A stretch of 64,000 bases of DNA from Okeania sp. SIO2B3. GTDB taxonomy: Bacteria; Cyanobacteriota; Cyanobacteriia; Cyanobacteriales; Microcoleaceae. The notes under the pieces are model-generated. The model worked only from the letters and a program-made list of their open reading frames with translations. It was not told the DNA's origin and ran no database searches. Of this stretch, positions 37,123 to 45,855 are shown piece by piece. Numbering within the stretch: the stretch's first letter is position 1; each line of letters starts with the position of its first letter. The DNA lies in the NCBI RefSeq assembly GCF_010672525.1, contig NZ_JAAHGH010000010.1:1-64000 (forward strand), in the 5' to 3' direction. Position numbers and translations under genes: made by a program.

Positions 37123-37649
37123 GCGAGCATCTTGCTCGCCTATTTAATAATAATACCAAACCTGTTAGGAATTGAATTATGTTCTGGGAATTGAAATTAT
37201 GTTCTGGAAAAATTGAATTATCTTCTGGGAAAATTGAAATTATATTCTGGAAATTGAAATTGTGTTCTGGAAATTGAAATTATATTCTGGAAATTGAAAT
37301 TATGTTCTGGAAATTGAAATTATCTTCTGGGAAATTGAAATTATGTTCTGGAAATTTGAATTATGTTCTGGGAATTGAAATTATCTTCTGGGAATTGAAA
37401 TTATTTTCTAGGAATTGAAATTATGTTCTGGGAAAATTGAATTATTTTCTAGGAATTGAAATTATGTTCTGGGAAATTGAATTATTTTCTAGGAATTGAA
37501 ATTATGTTCTGGGAAATTGAATTATTTTCTGGGGAATTGAATTATCTTCTGGGAAATTGAAATTATATTCTGGGAATTGAAATTATATTCTGGGAATTGA
37601 AATTATATTCTGGAAATTGAAATTATATTCTGGCGAGCAAGATGCTCGC
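37123..37649. repeat. REPIN-like inverted REP pair enclosing a 20-bp tandem array
   Basis: The REP core GCGAGCATCTTGCTCGC (37123-37139) and its inverse (37633-37649) bracket about 23 units of roughly 20 bp, consensus TTCTGGGAATTGAAATTATG, with single-base variation and 19-21 bp lengths (37182-37630). The array has no coding frame. It separates the kinase-FGE start from the RAYT stop. Confidence 0.85.
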
Positions 37650-37677
37650 CCTCGGTAGCTCGCCCTGGATAGGAATT

Positions 37678-38148
37678 TTAATTATTCTGAAAATATGGGG
37701 ATGAATTTCTGTCTAATTCCCAGAAAAAAGGATATTCTTCTGGTTTATTTACTAATTCAGCTTTAACCTGGTTTTGTCTGATGTATTTCCAGACATCTAT
37801 CATTTCTTTTTGACTTTTAATTAATCTCTCATGTCGGCCATCTTGCCAAACTTTACCAATGTGTTTCATAACTTTAGGAATTTCCTTGGCACTATAGCCT
37901 TTAATACTATGCAGAATACTTCCAATTGACCAATATTCTGATTCTTGTTTGGGAAAAGGTATGATTAAACAATGTACATGATCTGGCATAATTACGACGC
38001 TCAAAATTTGATATCTTTGTTTGTGAAAAAATAAGAATGAATTTAAAACAATTTCCCGTGCTTCTGGGGTTAATTCTGATCTTTCCCAGGTGACAAATGT
38101 GATGAAATAAGTAGGTTCTATAAATTGAAATTTAGGAGATTTTTTCAT
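37678..38148 (-). CDS. REP-associated tyrosine transposase (RAYT, Y1/HUH)
   Basis: 156 residues. The HUH motif is HVH at 57-59 within VVIMPDHVHCLI; a probable catalytic Tyr lies in SIKGYSAKEI or WKYIRQNQVKAELV, and the C-terminus has the family KPEEYPFFWE. RAYTs are single-domain relatives of IS200 TnpA that recognise REP palindromes. The gene is intact and sits between REP-bounded arrays on both sides, the usual context. It is likely the enzyme that spread the GCGAGCATCTTGCTCGC palindromes in this region. Confidence 0.88.
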   Translation of the reverse strand: MKKSPKFQFIEPTYFITFVTWERSELTPEAREIVLNSFLFFHKQRYQILSVVIMPDHVHCLIIPFPKQESEYWSIGSILHSIKGYSAKEIPKVMKHIGKVWQDGRHERLIKSQKEMIDVWKYIRQNQVKAELVNKPEEYPFFWELDRNSSPYFQNN

Positions 38149-38159
38149 AATTTTGATGA

Positions 38160-38760
38160 TGATTTTTTCTACCCAGTGCGAGCATCTTGCTCGCGTATTA
38201 ATAATACAAAATTGATATAAATTTAATTATATTCTGGGAATTTGATGGTGATTTTTGCCTCCCAGTGCGAGCATCTTACTCGCGTATTAATAATACAAAA
38301 TTGATATAAATTTAATTATATCCTGGGAATTTGATGGTGATTTTTTGCCACCCAACACGAGCATCTTGCTCGCGCGTTTAATAATACAAAATTGATATAA
38401 ATTTAATTATATTCTGGTAATTTAATGGTAATTTTTTGCCTCCCAGTGCGAGCATCTTGCTCGCGTATTAATAATACAAAATTGATATAAATTTAATTAT
38501 ATTCTGGGAATTTGATGGTGATTTTTTGCCTCCCATCACGAGCATCTTGCTCGCGTATTAATAATACAAAATCGGTAGAATTTTTAATTATATCCTGGGA
38601 ATTTGATGGTGATTTTTTCCACCCAGCACGAGCATCTTGCTCGCGTATTAATAATACAAAATCGGTAGAAATTTTAATTATATCCTGGGAATTTGATGGT
38701 GATTTTTTTGCCACCCAGTGCGAGCATCTTGCTCGCGTATTAATAATACAAAACCAGGCG
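38160..38760. repeat. Seven ~90-bp tandem units each with a REP palindrome
   Basis: REP cores start at 38178, 38267, 38357, 38448, 38538, 38628 and 38720, i.e. every 89-92 bp. Each is followed by GTATTAATAATACAAAA, a TTTAATTATATYCTGGGAAT stretch and a TTGATGGTGATTTTTTGCC block. Units 3, 5 and 6 have ACGAGC in place of GCGAGC on the left arm, so the stem is partly lost in some copies. All units are in the same orientation. Confidence 0.88.
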
Positions 38761-38767
38761 ACAATTT

Positions 38768-38897
38768 TGATAATGTTCTGACAATTTTAATAATATTCTG
38801 ACAATTTTAATAATGTTCTGACAATTTTAATAATGTTCTGACAATTTTAATAATGTTCTGACAATTTTAATAATATTCTGGCGAGCTAGAAGCTCGC
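38768..38897. repeat. 20-bp tandem array ending in a REP variant
   Basis: About six units of TTCTGACAATTTTAATAATG (with ATATTC/ATGTTC variants) lead directly into TTCTGGCGAGCTAGAAGCTC GCACTGGAT (palindrome 38881-38897). The units share TTCTG with the larger array upstream of the RAYT. The glgX start follows 90 bp later. Confidence 0.85.
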
Positions 38898-38987
38898 ACT
38901 GGATAGCTCACCCTGGATAGCTCCCCCCGTTTCCTGTTATAAAATATAAAAAAATACCTCTAATTCTGGAGAATTCTCAATTTATCT

Positions 38988-41111
38988 ATGTATGTACCAC
39001 TTTGGCCTGGAAAACCATATCCTCTAGGAGCATCCTGGGATGGTAAAGGCACTAACTTCGCTATATTCTCTGAAAATGCTACTAAGGTTGAACTTTGCCT
39101 ATTTGATAAGCAAAATAAAGAAACACGCTTCACTCTGACAGAAGTTAGTAACTTTGTCTGGCATAGCTATGTACCAGGTATAGGTCCAGGTCAAAGATAT
39201 GGATTTCGAGTACATGGCCCTTACGAACCATCCGAAGGTCATCGTTTTAATCCCAATAAACTACTAATTGACCCTTATGCAAAAGCAATTGATGGAGATA
39301 TACTCTATGGTCAAGAAATATTTGCCTATTCTTGGGATGACCCAGAAAAAGATTTAGCCTGCACCTTAGATGATGATGCTCATCTAATGCCAAAGGCTGT
39401 AGTAATTGATGAAAGTTTTGATTGGGGAAATGACCAATTATTAAATATTGCCAACCACGAAACAATAATTTATGAAATTCATCTCAGAGGGTTTACTAAA
39501 CTGCATCCTGACATTCCAGAAAATCTGAGGGGTACTTATGCAGGGTTAGCACATCCAACAGCGATCGCTTATCTCCAATCTCTAGGTATTACGGCAGTAG
39601 AGTTAATGCCTGTACATCATTTTCTCCGATACCCAGGACATTTAGTTGATAAGGAATTATCTAATTATTGGGGTTATGACTCTATTAATTATTTTGCTCC
39701 CTACAGTGGTTATAGTTCTAGTGGTAAAGCAGGGGAGCAAGTTCGAGAATTTAAACAAATGGTCAAGGCTTTACATAAAGCTGGTATTGAGGTGATATTG
39801 GATGTGGTTTATAACCATACTGGAGAAGGTAATCATTTCGGTCCGACTTTATCTTTCAAAGGTATTGATAATGCTGCTTATTATCGTCTAGTAGAAGATG
39901 ACCCCCGCTACTATATGGATTTTACTGGTTGTGGTAATTCTCTCAATGTTCGTCATCCCCAGGTATTGAAGTTAATTATGGATAGTCTGCGCTACTGGGT
40001 GACGGAAATGCACGTTGATGGTTTTAGATTCGATCTAGCTTCTGCTTTGGCGCGAGAATTATATGAAGTGGATAGTTTGGCAGCTTTCTTTGATATTGTG
40101 CATCAAGACCCAGTTATTTCCAATGTGAAATTAATTGCTGAACCTTGGGATGTTGGGGAAGGCGGTTATCAAGTTGGGAATTTTCCTCTATTGTGGTCGG
40201 AATGGAATGGTAAATATAGAGATGCAGTTAGAGATTTTTGGCGAGGAGAAGAGGAAACATTAGCTGAATTTGCTTATCGTTTTACGGGTAGTTCTGACTT
40301 ATATGCTTCTAATGGTAGGTTGCCTCATGCGAGTATTAATTTTGTAACTGCTCATGATGGTTTTACTCTGAATGATTTAGTTACTTATAACGAAAAACAT
40401 AACGAGGCAAATGGGGAAGATAATAATGATGGAGAAGAACATAATCGTTCTTGGAATTCTGGAGAGGAAGGGGAAACTGACGACCAAGAAGTGTTGGATT
40501 TAAGGAACCGTCAAAGGCGTAATTTTTTGGTGACTTTAATGTTGTCTCAGGGCGTACCAATGTTATTAGGAGGAGATGAATTTGGGCGGACGCAAAAAGG
40601 TAATAATAATGCCTATTGTCAGGATAATAAAATTTCTTGGTTGGATTGGAATTTACAGGTAGAAAATTCAGATTTATTAGATTTTACTCGACAGTTAATT
40701 TATTTCCGTTGTCAACATCCGGTATTTCATAGACGTAAGTGGTTTCAAGGTCGTGCTATTCATGGTTCGGATGTGAATGATATAGGTTGGTATAATCCTG
40801 ATGGTGGAGAAATGACTGAGGAACAATGGAATATTGATTTTGCTAAGGCTGTTGGTATCTTTTTAAATGGCGAAGAAATTCCTGCTAGTGGTGAGCGTGG
40901 GGAAAGGATTATTGATGATTGTTTTATGATATTTTTTAATGCTCATTATGAATTGATAGAATTTACAATTCCTCCTAAGTTTCAAGATAGAAGTTGGGTA
41001 GTTATTGTTGATACGAGTAAGTCTCGTTTTGTGGAAAATGGTAAGCAATATCAAGGTGAAGTTCCTATTCCTGTGATGGAACGTTCAATTGTTGTTTTAC
41101 GGCGTTTGTAA
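38988..41111 (+). CDS. glgX: Glycogen debranching enzyme GlgX (GH13)
   Basis: 707 residues, the standard length. An N-terminal CBM48-like domain ([20 protein letters not shown]) precedes the GH13 barrel with nucleophile Asp in DGFRFDLAS (about 350), acid/base Glu in LIAEPWDVG (about 385) and transition-state Asp in TAHDGFTL (about 455). [16 protein letters not shown]-type sequence confirms the GlgX/isoamylase branch. It removes alpha-1,6 branches from glycogen or limit dextrins and would supply linear maltodextrin for TreY/TreZ nearby on the same strand. Confidence 0.95.
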   Translation: MYVPLWPGKPYPLGASWDGKGTNFAIFSENATKVELCLFDKQNKETRFTLTEVSNFVWHSYVPGIGPGQRYGFRVHGPYEPSEGHRFNPNKLLIDPYAKAIDGDILYGQEIFAYSWDDPEKDLACTLDDDAHLMPKAVVIDESFDWGNDQLLNIANHETIIYEIHLRGFTKLHPDIPENLRGTYAGLAHPTAIAYLQSLGITAVELMPVHHFLRYPGHLVDKELSNYWGYDSINYFAPYSGYSSSGKAGEQVREFKQMVKALHKAGIEVILDVVYNHTGEGNHFGPTLSFKGIDNAAYYRLVEDDPRYYMDFTGCGNSLNVRHPQVLKLIMDSLRYWVTEMHVDGFRFDLASALARELYEVDSLAAFFDIVHQDPVISNVKLIAEPWDVGEGGYQVGNFPLLWSEWNGKYRDAVRDFWRGEEETLAEFAYRFTGSSDLYASNGRLPHASINFVTAHDGFTLNDLVTYNEKHNEANGEDNNDGEEHNRSWNSGEEGETDDQEVLDLRNRQRRNFLVTLMLSQGVPMLLGGDEFGRTQKGNNNAYCQDNKISWLDWNLQVENSDLLDFTRQLIYFRCQHPVFHRRKWFQGRAIHGSDVNDIGWYNPDGGEMTEEQWNIDFAKAVGIFLNGEEIPASGERGERIIDDCFMIFFNAHYELIEFTIPPKFQDRSWVVIVDTSKSRFVENGKQYQGEVPIPVMERSIVVLRRL

Positions 41112-41573
41112 GTATTTAGGTATTAGCAGTCAGCTCTCAGATTTTTAAGGAATGAAAAATTATTTGTAAGCATTTAGGTATTAGCTATCATCTCTCAGTT
41201 CTTTAATAAATAGGGTGCATCTGAATATTTGTAAAAATACTTTTTTTCTATTGCCTGTTGCTTATTGCTTTTTCCTTGAAAACTATAAATTTTTGGCTTT
41301 ATTCAAAATTTAGATGCACCCAATGAATGAAAAAATAATTCGTTAAACTTCCTGTTAAAATTTGATTCATTATAGGTTATCTGGAATTGGTAATTTATCG
41401 AGTGATATATAAGTATTGCCATTAACAAATCAACAAAGTATGGCAGAACCAAGAATTCAAGCTTAGGTATTGTATATCTATGCTATTTCAGGACTAAAGG
41501 ATAAAGAGTAGACCTTTCTATTCGTGTTCAATAAAAGAAATTAAATAAAATAAATATCTGGTACTTCAATAAA
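41112..41573. repeat. Intergenic region with a direct repeat and a MITE
   Basis: GTAAGTATTTAGGTATTAGC (41109-41128, overlapping the glgX stop) recurs at about 41166-41185 with a similar TCTCAG tail. 41213-41321 is a 109-bp element with inverted ends GGGTGCATCT/AGATGCACCC. The rest is AT-rich leader of the vWA gene. Confidence 0.6.
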
Positions 41574-42203
41574 ATGGCAAGAAACTATTTACAAGCTTTA
41601 GCTAAAGCACTTTCTAAACTAGCTGGTCCTTTGGGAAGTCCCATTGAATTTTTCCTTAGTCTCTATCAAGATCAAGAAACACAAAAGCGCAAAGCTGAAT
41701 TAGATGAAATGATTCTTAAAGGACAAAATCTAAGTCGTGAAGTTCTTGAAGAGATATTTATAGCTAAAAGCGATATCAAGGAATTAAGGGAACAATTTAT
41801 CGTGGGAATGCAATTTTGTATTTCTCTTCTATCTAAAAATAAGGAATTATTGTCTAGTGGGGATTTAGAAGAAAATCTTCTTTTTCTAATAGATTCACAT
41901 AAGGAAAAGCTTGAAGCAAGCGGGTTTATTACAGATGAAGTTTTAGCTGATGAACTTTATAAATGTTATCAGGAAAATTCGCGACTTTTTTTAGCACATA
42001 TTTCTGCTGATTTTCCTGCGGGAGAACTTCCCAGTTATGATGAAGTTTTAGCTGATGAACTTTATAAATGTTATGAGAAAGATGCCAGACTTTTTTTAGC
42101 ACATATTTCTGCTGATTTTCCTGTGGGAGAACTTCGCAATTATGAAGCTGTACCAGTTATTATTTCTGATTTTTTAACAAGGTGTTCTGGTCAGGGATTA
42201 TAA
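41574..42203 (+). CDS. N-terminal part of a vWA protein gene cut by an in-frame TAA
   Basis: 209 residues. A helical region (1-115; QALAKALSKLAGPLGSPIEF, LDEMILKGQNLSREVLEEIF) is followed by a direct repeat of 35 residues (DEVLADELYKCY...LFLAHISADFP), encoded by a 105-bp tandem duplication starting at 41934 and 42039. The reading frame ends at TAA 42201-42203, but the same frame stays open from 42204 straight into the vWA half. The original was probably one protein of about 529 residues. Domain family unrecognised; an adaptor domain of a signalling or conflict system is possible. Confidence 0.65.
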   Translation: MARNYLQALAKALSKLAGPLGSPIEFFLSLYQDQETQKRKAELDEMILKGQNLSREVLEEIFIAKSDIKELREQFIVGMQFCISLLSKNKELLSSGDLEENLLFLIDSHKEKLEASGFITDEVLADELYKCYQENSRLFLAHISADFPAGELPSYDEVLADELYKCYEKDARLFLAHISADFPVGELRNYEAVPVIISDFLTRCSGQGL

Positions 42204-42275
42204 CAACAAGCTAAAATATTTAATGCTTTAAGTAAAAAAAATCCAGGTAGTCAACCTTTAAAAGTAAAAAGCTTG

Positions 42276-43163
42276 ATGCTTCAAGAACAAGTGATTTTTA
42301 AAGAGAAAATTGCTATTCTTAGTCCTGAAATTTATGTTCAACTAGAATCACAAAGAAAATGGGCTGATGCATTAGCTCAAATGAAAATTACTTCTCCTCA
42401 AACTATTATGACTGGTGGTAATAGTGATTCAGGAGACTCCGTGTCAAATTTATTTAACTTATTACAAATAGAACATTTAACTGGACTTCCAGACCGCCTT
42501 CAGCTTAACCAAGGAACATCCACACCATCACTTTCCACGGCATCAACAAAAACTTATCTTTCCCCAGACTCAGAAAAGAAAAGTTTACGAGCAAAATCTG
42601 CTGAACTTAAGATTCCAGTTGTCCTAGTAGTAGATACATCTACTTCCATGTCTGGTGAACGTATAGATTCCTTAAATGCTGGAATTTCTACTTTTAAACA
42701 ACAATTTGAACCGAGCAGCAAAATATCCCAATCTGTGAAATTAGCCATCATAACTTCTAATAGTAATGGGCGAGGAATTCAAGATTTTGTAAATATCGAT
42801 GAATTTGCCCCATCTCCCTTCAAAGCTGAAGGAGAAACTATGATGGGTAAGGGAATTAATTTAGCATTACAAGAAATAGAAAATTATCTGGCATCTCAAA
42901 AACCTTGGTTATTTTATATTATAGGCCCCGCAACGAACAACAATTGGCAACTAACGGATAAGGATTGGCAAAAATCCACGCAACGTGCTTGGAAAGCTGT
43001 AGAGGAAAATAAACTCAATTTTTTTGTAGTCAATGTTCAGGGAGTAGATAGCATTAACCTGATAAAATTTGGCTCTCCTAAAACATCTCCCAAGTTATTC
43101 AATGAATTTCAGGAATTGTTCCACTGGATTGCTGAAATTCTCAAAAAAAGTTTCCAGGAGTGA
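42276..43163 (+). CDS. von Willebrand factor A domain protein, TerY-like (C-terminal part of split gene)
   Basis: Residues about 110-275 form a vWA domain with an intact MIDAS: DTSTSMSG (DxSxS), the Thr in GETMMGKGINLA, and a later acidic/Asn position. The pattern (VVLVVDTSTSMSGERIDSLN...GETMMGKG) resembles TerY/YfbK proteins. Translation could restart at the ATG at 42276, but no good ribosome site is evident, and the open frame continues upstream to the TAA at 42201. So this is either a pseudogene half, a readthrough product or a re-initiated protein. Confidence 0.68.
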   Translation: MLQEQVIFKEKIAILSPEIYVQLESQRKWADALAQMKITSPQTIMTGGNSDSGDSVSNLFNLLQIEHLTGLPDRLQLNQGTSTPSLSTASTKTYLSPDSEKKSLRAKSAELKIPVVLVVDTSTSMSGERIDSLNAGISTFKQQFEPSSKISQSVKLAIITSNSNGRGIQDFVNIDEFAPSPFKAEGETMMGKGINLALQEIENYLASQKPWLFYIIGPATNNNWQLTDKDWQKSTQRAWKAVEENKLNFFVVNVQGVDSINLIKFGSPKTSPKLFNEFQELFHWIAEILKKSFQE

Positions 43164-43200
43164 AGAAGAAGGTGCTGCTACTTCAACTAGCTCGATAGGA

Positions 43201-43233
43201 GTCTCCCGCTATAATCTGCGATTTAACGGTGAG
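43201..43233 (+). other. Orphan TnpB-type right-end hairpin
   Basis: CTCCCGCTATAATCTGCGAT followed by TTAACGGTGAG matches the hairpin at 23749-23780 and lies 38 bp after the vWA stop without any tnpB attached. It is a remnant of an element that once inserted at the 3' end of the vWA gene. Confidence 0.5.
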
Positions 43234-43275
43234 AGGAATATCAGGACAATGAAAGTATGAAGTTGTCCAATAATT

Positions 43276-43509
<234 letters not shown>

Positions 43510-43581
43510 TAATTGTTATCGCATTCTTTTGTGCTAAAAGTTATTATTTGTTTCACCATTAAGCTAGAATTAAAGTAGTTA

Positions 43582-44910
43582 GTGAAAAAGCTAGTGAAGC
43601 AAGTAATAACGGCAAAACTGAAGTTACATTTATCCTCAGAGCAAAAAAAGCTTTTGAGGGAAGTTTCATTGGCTTATAGAGATGCGCTAAATGATTCTTC
43701 TGAAATAGCATTCACTAATGGAAAAGTATCAAGTGCAAATAAGCTGCAAAAGCTTGTTTATCAGGATATTAGAACTAAATTTGGTTTACCTTCTCAGATG
43801 AGTTGCAATGTCCCAAGACAAGTAGCTGCAACTTATAAAGGTTTGTGGACTAAAGTTAAACAAAATGCGAACCATATTCAATTGGGCCAGACTAAAAAGC
43901 GATATAAAGGGTTGGACAAACCACCTAAGTATGCATCCAGAACTTGCAATTTAAACTACAAACGAGATTACTCTTTTGTGAAGCAAGGGGTGAGTTTGAT
44001 TACCTTACAAGGTCGAATTAAAGTATTTTACTCTGGGTACAACAAGCACGTTGAACTAATCAAATCGGGTGAAGATGCAGTTAAGTTTGGAGGAGCAAAA
44101 ATTTATTACGCTCGTTCAAATAAGACTTACTACTTATTAGTTTCTTTAGAATTAAAAATACCAGACATTGAACCTGATGCAATTAATTGCGTAGTCGGTG
44201 TTGATGTAGGACAACGGTATCATGCAGTTACTACAGACACCGCAAATCAAGCTCATTTCTATCCAGGAAAACAGTGTAATCATAAAGCTACTCGTTATCA
44301 AAAAGTGAGAAAATCTTTACAGCAAAAAGGCACTCGTTCTGCTAAGAAACGTTTGGTTTCATTATCAGGAAAAGAAAGACGGTTTATTGCCGATAGAAAT
44401 CACTGTTTATCCAAACAAATTGCTACTCCTAACACACTAATCGGACTGGAAAACTTAACCAATATTCGGGAGCGGACTCAACCTCGTAAGATTGGAAAAA
44501 AAGCATCAACTAAACAACGAAAAGCTAATCATAAACAAGCGAAATGGTCCTTTGCAGAATTACACTTATTTATCGACTATAAGTCTGTTTTAAATAATTC
44601 CTTAGCTATTAAAGTTGATGCTGATTATACCTCCCAAGCTTGTCCTCATTGCGGGCATACCAGCAGAGGTAATCGTCCAAATAAAGGGCTAATTTTCCAC
44701 TGTGAATCTTGCGGTTTTGAACTCCATGCCGACTTAATTGGTGCAAGGAATATAGCAATGCGAGCGCTGCTTTTTCGGCAAGACTGGGAAAGTACGGGGC
44801 TTTTGTCAGCAGCCCCTGATGGTTCGTCGGCTGAAGCCAAAGCTGCACGCCTTTCGAGGTTTGCAGAAATGCGGTGGACGGCAGAATCAAGCCAACATCA
44901 TAATCTTTGA
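43582..44910 (+). CDS. tnpB: RNA-guided endonuclease TnpB, second lineage
   Basis: 442 residues from a GTG start (43582); no ATG is available. RuvC motifs: Asp in VVGVDVGQRYH (about 210), Glu in LIGLENLTN (about 294) and Asp in LHADLIGARN (about 392). Zinc ribbon CPHCGH...CESCGF. The N-terminus (KQVITAKLKLHLSSEQKKLL) is of the OrfB HTH type but clearly unlike the 33742 gene. A hairpin straddles the stop codon, as for the right end of this lineage. No tnpA nearby. Apparently complete. Confidence 0.9.
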   Translation: MKKLVKQVITAKLKLHLSSEQKKLLREVSLAYRDALNDSSEIAFTNGKVSSANKLQKLVYQDIRTKFGLPSQMSCNVPRQVAATYKGLWTKVKQNANHIQLGQTKKRYKGLDKPPKYASRTCNLNYKRDYSFVKQGVSLITLQGRIKVFYSGYNKHVELIKSGEDAVKFGGAKIYYARSNKTYYLLVSLELKIPDIEPDAINCVVGVDVGQRYHAVTTDTANQAHFYPGKQCNHKATRYQKVRKSLQQKGTRSAKKRLVSLSGKERRFIADRNHCLSKQIATPNTLIGLENLTNIRERTQPRKIGKKASTKQRKANHKQAKWSFAELHLFIDYKSVLNNSLAIKVDADYTSQACPHCGHTSRGNRPNKGLIFHCESCGFELHADLIGARNIAMRALLFRQDWESTGLLSAAPDGSSAEAKAARLSRFAEMRWTAESSQHHNL

Positions 44911-44920
44911 TTTGATGTTT
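44893..44920 (+). ncRNA. Hairpin straddling the tnpB stop, probable reRNA scaffold element
   Basis: AACATCA and TGATGTT pair around the ATAATCTTTGATTT apex. The stop codon TGA is inside the loop, so scaffold and coding sequence overlap. The same apex occurs at 23758, 43207 and 47851 in otherwise different stems. Confidence 0.45.
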
Positions 44921-45142
44921 GGTAGTTGACTTCTGCCTATTACAGAATTGGTAGAAAATGAAGATTGATTGTTAGACACTATTGTCTCAGGGCGAATAGC
45001 CATTCACCCCTACAGTGGTTTACCAAAATGAAAACCGTTGTAATATTTTTATCTTTCCTCAAGAGGATTTCTAGTTAAGGATGAGCGATCGCCACACCTT
45101 TCCCAAAATTCACCCAAAACCACTATATATAGTAGTCAAAAA

Positions 45143-45685
45143 CTATAACGTTGCAGATATACAGTGTTTAGCCTTTCGACTTTTTTGTTTTGCCCGCTGC
45201 TGAACCACTTCTGGAGGCGGACCATAATCTCCGTTACTGAAATATACTCGCTCTACTATATTTCCCGGTTCTACTTCAATCCACAGACGGGCACCTCCAG
45301 CTTGACTTGTATTAGGTTTATGAGGTTGATACACTACTTGGCAAGGTCCATGAATTTTCACAGCGTGGCAATAATCTTTTTTACCTCCTACTTTTACGGC
45401 GACTGCTGTATGAGAAGTTCCATGGTCTCGGTTATAGTCTATGGTCTTTCGCAAAACATGAATAAAAGTATTGGCTGTGCGTTGATTTTTGTTCCAAGTT
45501 GGTTCTGGACCTCGACGACCAGGTGTAATTTCTGGCATTCCCCTCTGATTTAGGGGAATCTGCCAAAGTCTTTTGACTTTACGCGCACCAATAACACGAC
45601 CAGTATTTAGTAGAAAACGCAATCTACCCGTAGAGATATTTAGAAGAAAAGCTGCTTCAGTTGTACTAACTAATGAGACAGTCAT
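45143..45685 (-). CDS. Small HTH DNA-binding protein, excisionase/MerR-like N-terminus
   Basis: 180 residues. Residues 1-48 (LVSTTEAAFLLNISTGRLRF, then GARKVKRLWQIPL) have the winged-HTH pattern of excisionase/MerR-type domains. The C-terminal 120 residues (HTAVAVKVGGKKDYCHAVKI, GARLWIEVEPG) are unrecognised and beta-rich. The start codon abuts a 16/18 palindrome, and a half copy of it overlaps the stop, which suggests autoregulation. It lies divergent to treZ, so it could also control that gene; this is an inference. Confidence 0.65.
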   Translation of the reverse strand: MTVSLVSTTEAAFLLNISTGRLRFLLNTGRVIGARKVKRLWQIPLNQRGMPEITPGRRGPEPTWNKNQRTANTFIHVLRKTIDYNRDHGTSHTAVAVKVGGKKDYCHAVKIHGPCQVVYQPHKPNTSQAGGARLWIEVEPGNIVERVYFSNGDYGPPPEVVQQRAKQKSRKAKHCISATL

Positions 45686-45703
45686 AACTATAACGTTGTA
45701 GTT
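45686..45703. promoter_or_regulatory. Palindromic operator-like site at the HTH gene start
   Basis: AACTATAACGTTGTAGTT is palindromic at 16 of 18 positions and lies directly before the ATG (45683-45685), where a ribosome site would normally be. Its first 13 bases recur exactly at 45141-45153, overlapping the stop codon of the same gene. Confidence 0.55.
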
Positions 45704-45855
45704 TTGAATAATTTACATGAAAAGGACAAATTAGAATTTTTTTTCAAAAAAGTAATTTTATTTTAAGAGGTTAATAAATTAACAGACGAAATTGTAGTCT
45801 AAAATTAGACAACATTAATTATAAAAAATTCAACGCCCTAAGAGTCTATAAATTT

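Noticed and set aside
37167-37635. Possible CRISPR array
   Set aside because: The 20-bp units are contiguous, with no unique spacers of constant length, and no cas gene is nearby. It is a tandem repeat between inverted REPs.
38493-38714. 73-codon minus-strand frame with internal peptide repeats
   Set aside because: The peptide repeat is only the translation of the 90-bp REP units; there is no start signal or coding bias.
38160-38760. Possible CRISPR array with 90-bp period
   Set aside because: The sequence between palindromes is conserved from unit to unit rather than unique, so these are tandem REP units.
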